64,000 nucleotides of DNA from Paragonimus skrjabini miyazakii (Eukaryota; Platyhelminthes; Trematoda; Plagiorchiida; Troglotrematidae), in the NCBI GenBank assembly GCA_014338405.1, contig JTDE01001502.1:1-64000 (forward strand). Reading direction: 5' to 3'. Below are positions 34,201-42,799 of the stretch, piece after piece. The notes under the pieces are model-generated. The model did no database searches, was not told where the DNA came from, and saw only the letters and a program-made list of their open reading frames with translations. A program made the position numbers and the translations under genes. Positions within the stretch are counted from its first letter, which is position 1, and each line of letters opens with the position of its first letter.

Positions 34201-37200
34201 ATATACATAAAACAGTGTTGTTAAGGCGAAGCCCTGGACCTGGCCTACCACCCACATCACGACAGGTCGAAATGCCACTGTTCCAGTTGCGTTATACTTC
34301 TGACGTAATGGTGTCAAAACGTTGTCACCATGTGTTTCTTGGCGGGGTTGTTTAACGACAGCGACGAATGGTTAACTCGTACAGAGAACGGCGATCACCG
34401 GCAGCTTCCACACAGTTCACAATTAGAAACAAGATACGAACGAACAGTCCCTGCAAGTGTATTAGTAAGTACAGAGACTAGGCTGTGATCCGCACAACGT
34501 CGTCACAGAAACCTGAGTGTCAAGTAAACAAAGCGTTAAAGATCACTTACATAACTCCGTAATGACTGTCAATTTTCCGTGATCGTTCATGTGGCGTGAA
34601 AACATTGAATAATACCTAATCGGATCGGCTGAAATAAAACAGTACAGAAATGAATGTCAGCGGAAAGTTTACATGCAAATGAAACAGTTTTTATATCGTA
34701 ACAGTTGGTCTCCTGTAGACTTGTGACTTGTTTGGTTTGCTTTCTGTTGATAAGACTGTTCCGTATAAAGTTGTTCACTCAACCTAATGGTGAATAATCG
34801 AAAACGAGTTCGTTCATCACACCGTTTTTCTGACGTTTACTTGTAATCTAGTATAATTAATTCGGTGAGTTTTATTACTGCGAAATACGCTTTTATTATT
34901 GCTTTCTTTCTATGCGCAATTACTAGCAAGCGCAATGAGTTCATCTACCATTTGTTATATCTTCTACAAAAAGGTAGACATATTGCGGTTATGTTCGGCG
35001 CCGACTTAACAGTCTGTGAAAATTGATGGCCGACTACATGCACAACCTGTGGTACTCCTGGGAATTCGTTCGGATATATTTGAATGCATCCTTCTTGATT
35101 TGAGGAAGCAGACAATATTTTTCTGTTCCGCACCACAATCGTCCAAGCGCATAAATTTACAATAAGGAGAGTATCTTTGCTGTGTGTGCGATATGCCGGA
35201 CGACTTAGATGCTTTGCGTCTAGTTTCAGTGAACGGAAATCGTGAATGTGTGCAAAACTACACGGTTGTGTGTCTTTATTTAGACCACAACCACAGTGAA
35301 ATTACTCTGTTGCTGACGATCACACTGGTCTTGATAAACCTGTAATCCTGACACAGACGCACATAAATGTTCTCCCTACGAAGTTGCACCAAAAAATCCT
35401 TTCATGTTGTTATTTGAAACCAACAAAGCGTTTGGTTCCTTGATTTAAATATCCTACAACAATGGTATTCAATGCTGTTTGTTCAGTTATCTACAAAAAG
35501 CTGAAATTGATGAAAAACAACAGCACATCTTTACTTATAAAACTGAACTCAACACGCAAATGGAACCAATTGTGGCGCTGAGACTATTGTGTCTCAAGAG
35601 ATACTGTTCTTCTGCGGTTTGTCAGTTCAATGTATTTTCTATGAATATTCTGTAATGTTCATATCACAGGTTGCGCAATTGATGAGAGTACATAATATAG
35701 CTTCACCTCGCGAAATATTTGCTTTCTAACTGTTTTTGACTAAACGTTTTATCTTTTGTTGCTTAATAATATTCAATTCTACGTTTCCACTAACATAAAT
35801 CTTTTCACGGTTATTGTCCGATACCTATCAGAAAGTAAATTGATATGGAACGATGCATTTCTTTCACAGAAATGATAAATGATAAGTCTTTACTTACGAT
35901 ATACGCTTGGACACTTACTGGATCGAAAACTGAAGGCAGCAAATAACTGTGTCTATTCTCGCGACACATTGATCGAGATGCATTCAACAGCGTGCATACC
36001 TTTGATTAAACGAAACAATCCGGTACCAACATTCATCACCGCACTAGTAAGAAAATTTGGATATGCGTGGACTGCAGTAAGTAGGTCGTACGATGCCAGG
36101 ACACCACATGATCAAACCTCAGTATCTATACAGAAATAGTCATGTAGCAGATTCCACGAGGGCTATCCCCGTTGCTTGTCAACCATCAAATCATTGAGTT
36201 CTAGCTTTTGTTGAGAAACTGACTTTGTAAAGGAAAACGTTTTCCGGAATCTACCAAGAGTTAACCAAGAACGACCTCGTTAGCCTAACGCAGTTTTTAC
36301 GCTTATATTTACTTATTGTTGTTAGTATTACTATTGGCGTTATTATTCTATCGCTGCGGTGCTTATTCACTCTTGTTACTCAATGAATGAATACATGGAA
36401 TTTGACTCGCTTCTTCTTCTGTTTGTCAACAGTTCAATCTTCACCTTAATTGAGTTTTACTGACTATCGCATTTTCTTTAACGTTGAAATTTAAATAGGC
36501 AAACAGGTTTCACATGCATCTCCAGAACTGTTGGCTGATTGCGAACGAAATGGACTTTAAAAATGTTTTGTAAACAACCAGTTGATTAATTGTCATTACG
36601 TACACGTAACTGAGGCGAATGACGAAGGTATTTTTAGCGGCACACGCTTCGAAAACTTAAATGTGACTAATTTTCAAATTGGTTCATAAATTCTATCCAA
36701 TATGTTGTCGATAAAGGCTTACATGAACAACCGTACACTTCAGTCGCACACGCAGACCTGCAACAAACTTTTGAATCCATTCAAGATTTCCACTGTATCC
36801 ATGATAACTATGGACCGGACATACCAACATTTGCAGGCAAACCACTGCGGCTTATTAAGCACACAGTGTATCAGAAGCAAAACAAAAGTATTAACATTTC
36901 TGATAAGATACCGGCGCAATCTGAAACACAAGCCACAACCGCTCCGGATGTCTTCCTTTTCCTACGTAAGTACCTCATATGGGGTGTTAACTATATTTAC
37001 CCAGCAAACCTCCCAAGGCAGTATGGCGTGTTCCTGACAACATATTCAGGAATGGTCGTGTTCATAAAACACTGCGATGGCATTAAGATTGTTTCCATCT
37101 CGAAGGTAGAGTCAAGCAGCTAGGCCTTGTTTTAATTAGGATCAAGTGCGGGCTACAGGCAGTTCAGTCTACCGAATATGAGTTGAAATGCAGATGATGC

Positions 37201-37702
37201 ATTTTGGTAACGCTGAACACATTGACAAATGTATTACATCGTCCGTTAAATAACACCGTTTAGGTCATGCTTAAACAAAAACCAAAAGTTTGTTTGATAT
37301 CTAATACATACCTTTCATTCAACCTGCTGTTTGGGAATGCAAATCGATCTACTAATGACCGCCTTCAAATGATTTCCTTAAGTTCGTTTATTAGCCCTAA
37401 TTCTCGATCACGCCAACCCGACGTACGAACGTCGAGCTGTAAAGATTAAAATTCTGTTCCCCATCGAATAACGCATTCCAATCTAATAGTCTATTCACTA
37501 GACGAAACTGTTTATGAGTTAGACGACTTGACTTTTGTGTTCTTTGCAAATCTTGTCCGAGTCAAAAGTCTAACGTTCTTTGTATGAGTATCGTCGAAAC
37601 ACCGAAGACAAAAGTGGCCTTCTGATAAAAGAACACATTCATATTGTAGCGAAAAAGCATCCAATAACGCACAACCTTTATTGTCAAACTCGCTAGTTAC
37701 CA
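34201..37702. other. No gene recognised
   Basis: No supported gene. Open frames up to 111 codons (36702-37037, +) and 86 codons (35879-36139, +) have no recognisable family. Confidence 0.45.
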
Positions 37703-38176
37703 TGCTACGCGGGCGCTCGCGTTTTTGAATCACAATTCAGTCCACAGCACACACACACCGATTCTCGCTCACACGTCGTGTGCACTTCTAATCGCTTTAC
37801 GAGTGTGATCGTCGACGTCTATCGGGGGGTTTTCCGCCTGCCATTCTTCATCTGCTGGTCCGATTTCGTTGAGCATTGGCTCGTCCGGTTGCTCATGTTG
37901 TCCGCCATCTATCCACTTTGGGCTGTGATCGTAATCCACGACCGTGTCGGGATAATTCTCTCAGTGTTTGGATAATCGCGTCCCCGATCTGGTCGACTAT
38001 CCCGTTTTGCCTGCCATGTCTCGCCAACTGGTCCGATCCAATCGAGCGATGACTTATAGGGTCACTCACGTTGTCCCCGATCCGCTCGTTGTGGGTTTTT
38101 GGACGTGCCTCCCCTGCGTTAAGGTATTCCGCCGAGTGATTAAATAATCTCACCTCCGGCCTGATAATCCATTACA
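37703..38176 (+). mobile_element. Possible LTR of an LTR retrotransposon
   Basis: A 474-bp block that is richer in GC and CpG than its surroundings. It starts TGCTACGCGGGCGCTC and ends CCATTACA, so it has TG...CA ends. It is followed after 7 bp by TGGCACCAGCTGGG, which could be a primer-binding site because it begins with TGG. No second LTR and no gag or pol similarity was found around it, and no target-site duplication is visible. It could be a truncated element, or simply a GC-rich relic. The call is tentative. Confidence 0.33.
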
Positions 38177-38183
38177 ATATGTT

Positions 38184-38201
38184 TGGCACCAGCTGGGAAG
38201 T
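38184..38201 (+). promoter_or_regulatory. Possible tRNA primer-binding site
   Basis: TGGCACCAGCTGGGAAGT just after the candidate LTR. It begins with TGG, the complement of a tRNA CCA end, as primer-binding sites do. I did not match it to a specific tRNA. Confidence 0.25.
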
Positions 38202-41200
38202 TAACGTAGACAAAAGTCCTCTTTTACCGTTGCTCGCTCATGAGGGTCGGTCAGTTGGAAAGTTGCGGACGCCGGCATTATTTAGCGATTGTCAGTGGAC
38301 GGTAATTCTGTTGTATCTGCACTACGCACTGAAGTGAGAACTCAAAGGAGTTATGAGGAACCTTGTGTATCCTGACTGAGCCAGCATGAAAGTGAATTAT
38401 ACGTAACAATGAATAGAGTTTACAGTGAACATGTCGATTAGCCAATAACAAGCCTATGAGAAAAGTACAAAGCATGACTGTGCGCCCGTGACCTTTGCAA
38501 CCGGCAGGTGTGAAACGGGACGGTTCACGTGAGTGGGCGATTGTGTGTATGTGTGTGTATGCACATGCATGAACGTAACGTAGACGGACCGTACAAATTC
38601 ATTTGCTGGAAAAACACAATGATGTTTTTCAACTTACCGCAGTTTCGAACATTTTGAGTGAAAATCACTACTTCTGATTGACCGGTCTCCCAGAAAGACG
38701 ACGATAAATCACTAGTTATGCTATATCTATTTAGCAGAGAAGACTCAACACGTAATTACACATACTTACTCCGATGGCGCAATATTAATGGTTTTTCTAG
38801 CATTTTTAACCAGAATTTATAAGTGCCATTTTTGGGGGTCACTGTTTTGTGACCAGTAGAGTACACTTTTAATAACCTTATGGCCCTTTTCTCAACACTT
38901 CGGACTATTTCAGAATGAAAGAACGGCTTCCAAACGTCTTCAATATTGAGACGGGTGGTGGTCTCAGTTATTTGGCAAACAAAACACGTATTTGTTTACA
39001 TAGATAATCTTGGCGTAACACACGGCAGACATTGTGTGATAATAAGAGTGAGTTGTGAGGTGAATTCTCTGTTTTACAGCAAATGTGGAATGTTAGATAT
39101 ATATAGATATATAATCATTAGTTATTCCACTTCTCTATCGAACCTAGCAGAAAAATCGGTTAAAGACTGGATCAGGTTGAATCTCATGTGTGGTTGGCGA
39201 TCACCTAGTGACATGGATCTTAGAGCTCTATCATAATCACTACCTCAGTGTTCAACTTTCCGATTCTTGTATGTACTCTTGCAATTAAAAGGTGTCAGGA
39301 GACTGTCATCCCAGAAGTGTGTAACCACAAGAATACAAGGATGATTTTTGTATGTAAAACATACATGACTTCAATTTATCAACTGTTTATTCACGTACAG
39401 TTTCATCTATTCTCATTCGTTCTGTACATTACTCAACCAAATTAGATTAACTATATCCTATATCTCACTATTTCAGCTTTTGCATTGCTATCTGTCGAAA
39501 TGAAGATGCTTGCATACCGAACCGGAAAACACACCTAACGCATCTGATCCCGAAACTAACATCACAATTTTCTTGTTTATCTCTCATGTGTACTTGCTTG
39601 CTTGCAGAAATCTCATTCACTGTCTACGGTAGGATTCAATAATTGAGATCATCCGCGACACAAACTGAACGTACAAATGAACAGAGATTTACATTTTGTC
39701 CATGGACCAATTAACTTTGAAACGGACGCTGATTGTCATTCATACTAGCAGTGTGAACTGACAAACCTTATCTATATTCAAAGTATATCTCTCTCGAATA
39801 CGCTTGGTTGTTTATACTATTATTGGAATGTTTATAACATAAAGCTCATAAAATGACCGCAGGGTATCTGTAACATAAATGAGGACATGTTACAGATTAC
39901 AATATATGTGTAAAGCTAGGTGTGGTAGATCCGCTAAATAAAAGTGACAGTTTGATGGCCGTTCGTATACATTTACAATAGTACACTTCATACCATCTCA
40001 GTAAATCGTTTAAGCTGCTGGCTTATACAGAATGCGTGATAGTTTGAATATGGCAATTAGAGTGATGCATAAGTTGCATAAATGCATATAACGCCTAATC
40101 CTCTAGGTTACAGATGATATGTGAAATATTGTGTAATTCGCTAAGAAGCAACCACATAAAACCATCTTCAAAATCCTGTCATTCAGTGTCATTACTCAAT
40201 GACAAGTCCCGATAGCAATAAGCGCGTCCAGGATAATGCCTTATACAAACTAGCTGGTATTTTAAGTAGCACTTCAGAGCAGATCCAATCGTCAATTACC
40301 AACGAATACATACACAACTATGTTCACCGGAAAACGTCCCTTCACTAAGCAGTGATGAAGGGTTAAAAGTGTATTGTGAATGGGATCACTGAAGTGGTCT
40401 ATTACGGTTTACATGGAACACTTTTACACCCAACAAAAGTGAAACTGGAGCAAACAGTCCAATTTTATGTTAACATTGATAATCAATAGAAAGTTTCAAA
40501 TGTGTGTTAGTTTGATGGATTTATGTGAGGTAGCCAGCAGAGCATGTTTCCTGGTGACTAACATATTTCACTCTCATAGGTAATCAATTGTGCGTTATTG
40601 TCAGCTTGCTAATATTGTGTGGTTTAATATCCTACATCGATATGTTCATATGCCATTAACTTTTTGAAAAGTGCCCCTTATTCAGTTCAGTGTAATGTAC
40701 ACATTTGTAATCTATCCAATAAAATTTACGCTCTGGTCTGTGCATAAGAATCGATCTCATTTCATCGTAAACAACTTTACTCAACTACGAGGACTCAGGT
40801 TTGTCATGGTTACCTTGATTTGTTTCTGTTTATCTTATAGAAACGCCCTTCATTTCTATTGTCAGAAAAATAACAATAAATCGTTGGAATGTTGATCTTA
40901 TATTCAACATACAAACCAATCTTGAAAATCTGGTGTTGTTGATATGGTGACTGCTTGATAGGAAAATTAGCGTAGAGGACTGACCAATATCAGGAATTTA
41001 ACGATTAATTGGGGGTAATAAAATCGCTCTGGCGGATACGAGATTCCAAAAAATGTATGAATCACTCTGATTGCTAGCCATATGCAAAAATGTCGACAAA
41101 TGCCAGCTTTCCTTTAAGCCCCAGTAAGAAAGAGCCTACGACAACAATCTTCGGAGTCTTCGTTTTATACCCTGAATCTAAGTCATACTCTGCCAACTTA

Positions 41201-41969
41201 TAGTTTAACTTGGCAATCACACACAGAGCAGGCTACAATAAAAGATGGATTGGAACAGTTTGAGACGTGCTTGAGCCACTGAGTTTTTGAGGGGATGGGT
41301 TGACTAATAGGCTCAATAGTAACACTGAATATGCTTGTAAAAATACTGATAAATCTTTCACAATTAATGGGCTGTACCCCCACTCGCTGTTGATTTTCTC
41401 TTATCAAAATCAAGCACTTCCTGAACTTCTGTGCAAGCTTAGCGAACGATTGTATCGGGATGGGCCTTGCGGTTGCAAGTGGAAAGATGATCCTCACTGC
41501 AGGTCATGTCAGTACCATCACCGACATAAGAATGGAAATATCAACTGAGCTTCAGTTTGTATTTTCATCAGGCAACCCACCAAAGCTATTATGACAGGAA
41601 AGCTAAGCAAGCTTCTTAGCTGCCCCTAATTGTGAAATGCAAGAACAGGTGTCTATCAGTCTTGGCACATTCGAAATTCATCTCACTTGATATATTTTCA
41701 GATTCCACAACAGTCAGTTCTATCAAGCCAGAAACTCGCGATCGTTATTAAACTTTTTAAAAATAATGTTGCTGAATTTTGCAAACACCTTTCTCAATGT
41801 TAATTGGTGGGCTGAAACAGTATTCGGGCCTAATATAAGAGGCACAGTCACCAGCGCTCATGCGCCATCAAAAGTCATAACCCCGCGAAAAAGAGCAACA
41901 TTTCACCTTGAAGGTTTTTTCCATTCCATTAGCCTGGACAAGATGGTCATTTGAAAGCACTAATTGTTA
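38202..41969. other. No gene recognised
   Basis: No gag, pol or other coding similarity downstream of the candidate LTR. Open frames reach 99 codons (41198-41497, -) and lack known domains. There is a short GT-rich stretch near 38543-38575. Confidence 0.45.
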
Positions 41970-41980
41970 AAGATATTTTA
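41970..41980 (+). repeat. Target-site duplication, left copy, composite SINE S2
   Basis: AAGATATTTTA, repeated exactly at 42789-42799. The two copies enclose the whole composite (41981-42788), showing that it entered in a single insertion event. Confidence 0.85.
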
Positions 41981-42092
41981 TTACTGATGAGTAGTAGGGG
42001 ATTTTGATTTTCATATAGATTGAACATCACCCACAATTGGTCGCAGCTGTCGCATTCCCATAGACTTTTCAGTCGGCCCCTTTCGAAAAGAA

Positions 42093-42137
42093 GCACTAGA
42101 CTCGAGTTTCGCTCTCATTAGAGCTCGTCAGTAGTGC
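42093..42137 (-). ncRNA. Hammerhead ribozyme (type I), intact, composite S2 unit 1
   Basis: Sequence of the 45-nt motif identical to 42666-42710, on the minus strand: stem I GCACTA with TAGTGC, core CTGACGA, stem II GCTCT-AATG-AGAGC, GAAA, CTCGAG, then TC at the cleavage position. All conserved core residues are present. Confidence 0.9.
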
Positions 42138-42155
42138 CTATGATCGCCACTGCCG

Positions 42156-42210
42156 GGACTTGAACCACGGACACGCTGTTCATGAGGCAACCGTGTTTAC
42201 CACTGCGCCA
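42156..42210 (-). promoter_or_regulatory. RNA polymerase III internal promoter (A and B boxes), unit 1
   Basis: On the minus strand the A box is TGGCGCAGTGG (42210-42200) and the B box is GGTTCAAGTCC (42166-42156), spaced as in tRNA genes. Both match the eukaryotic consensus. They mark the family as tRNA-derived and imply transcription that starts upstream, in the leader or 5' region. Confidence 0.85.
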
Positions 42211-42410
42211 TTGACCTCACGTTAGGCACGACCGAATTATCATATGAGAACGCTCATCCACTTTCGCTTGTGAGTAATGGTCAGGTTGCCCTATCGCCTC
42301 GAGAGGAGACACAGTTACTGTCTGTTAACTCCAGTCGATGACCCCTCGACTAGGACTTCTCTCCAAGTTGAAATCACAGAAATCATTGACTTGTTGAGAG
42401 GTATTTGATT

Positions 42411-42462
42411 ACTGATGATGAGTAGTAGGGGATTTTGATTTTCATATAGATTGAACATCACC
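42411..42462 (-). mobile_element. 3' tail of an upstream SINE unit (composite S2)
   Basis: A second copy, in the same minus orientation, of the SINE 3' end: GGGTGATGTTCAATCTATA through TGAAAATCAAAATCCCC to the tail. In RNA terms it is the end of the unit that precedes unit 1. At 42462/42463 orientation flips to the plus-oriented body. About 20 nt (GGGTGATGTTCAATCTATA) are present in both this tail and the end of the plus arm. Confidence 0.85.
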
Positions 42463-42589
42463 CGACTGGAGTTAACAGACAGTAACTGTGTCTCCTCTCG
42501 AGGCGATAGGGCAACCTGACCATTACTCACAAGCGAAAGTGGATGAGCGTTCTCATATGATAATTCGGTCGTGCCTAACGTGAGGTCAA

Positions 42590-42644
42590 TGGCGCAGTGG
42601 TAAACACGGTTGCCTCATGAACAGCATGTCCGTGGTTCAAGTCC
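42590..42644 (+). promoter_or_regulatory. RNA polymerase III internal promoter (A and B boxes), unit 2
   Basis: A box TGGCGCAGTGG (42590-42600) and B box GGTTCAAGTCC (42634-42644). The surrounding tRNA-like segment runs from about 42583 to 42650. I cannot assign the parent tRNA with confidence. The hammerhead starts only 22 nt after the B box, so pol III transcripts would contain it. Confidence 0.87.
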
Positions 42645-42665
42645 CGGCGGTGGCGGCGATGATAT

Positions 42666-42710
42666 GCACTACTGACGAGCTCTAATGAGAGCGAAACTCG
42701 AGTCTAGTGC
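42666..42710 (+). ncRNA. Hammerhead ribozyme (type I), intact, composite S2 unit 2
   Basis: A self-cleaving RNA motif read directly from the sequence. Stem I 5' strand is GCACTA (42666-42671), the core is CTGACGA (42672-42678), and stem II is GCTCT (42679-42683), loop AATG, AGAGC (42688-42692). Then come GAAA (42693-42696), CTCGAG with the following T (42697-42703), cleavage nucleotide C at 42704, and stem I 3' strand TAGTGC (42705-42710). Stem I has six and stem II five perfect pairs. Stem III is the palindrome ACTCGAGT, which leaves only two pairs with a four-base loop in a monomer but eight pairs between two molecules. Minimal stem III is typical of retrotransposon-associated hammerheads. 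The closest known parallel is the schistosome Sm-alpha SINE-like ribozyme. Activity is predicted, not shown. Confidence 0.92.
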
Positions 42711-42788
42711 TTCTTTTCGAAAGGGGCCGACTGGAAAGTCTATGGGGATGCGACAGCTGTGATCAATTGTGGGTGATGTTCAATCTAT

Positions 42789-42799
42789 AAGATATTTTA
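42789..42799 (+). repeat. Target-site duplication, right copy, composite SINE S2
   Basis: AAGATATTTTA, an exact repeat of 41970-41980. Its first A may overlap the last base of the SINE (TCTATA/A). Confidence 0.85.

Larger units (their letters stand above)
41981..42421 (-). mobile_element. Hammerhead SINE, complete unit, antisense (composite S2, unit 1)
   Basis: Minus-oriented full unit of about 430 bp. In sense order: leader (42420-42338), 5' region (42337-42230), A box 42210-42200, B box 42166-42156, intact hammerhead 42137-42093, 3' body, and the CCCTACTACTCATCAG tail at 42000-41984. To its right (42411-42462) the 3' end of another unit in the same orientation begins, so this is the second unit of a head-to-tail dimer, with a period of 431 bp measured from one GTAGTAGGGG to the next. 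It shares variants with unit 2 (GAACGCTCATCC and GCCCTATCGCCTCGAG, plus-strand view of this arm) that no other copy in the window has. There is no protein-coding capacity, so mobility must be supplied in trans. Confidence 0.9.
42463..42788 (+). mobile_element. Hammerhead SINE body, sense (composite S2, unit 2)
   Basis: Plus-oriented SINE body: 5' region from CGACTGGAGTTAACAGAC (42463), A box 42590-42600, B box 42634-42644, hammerhead 42666-42710, and 3' body to TTCAATCTATA (42788). It lacks the final tail segment; that segment is found in the opposite orientation at 42411-42462, just beyond the arm's 5' end. The arms 42014-42337 and 42463-42788 are near-identical inverted copies with a 125-bp spacer. 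An RNA reading through both arms would fold into a long hairpin. Confidence 0.9.

Noticed and set aside
41984..42000. CTGATGAGTAGTAGGGG on the plus strand at the SINE tail, resembling a hammerhead core
   Set aside because: There is no stem II hairpin or GAAA within range. The genuine ribozyme lies on the opposite (sense) strand elsewhere in the unit.
42583..42650. Possible functional tRNA gene
   Set aside because: A and B boxes are good, but the cloverleaf acceptor and anticodon stems do not pair convincingly. It is embedded in a repeated SINE, so it is a tRNA-derived promoter and not a tRNA gene.
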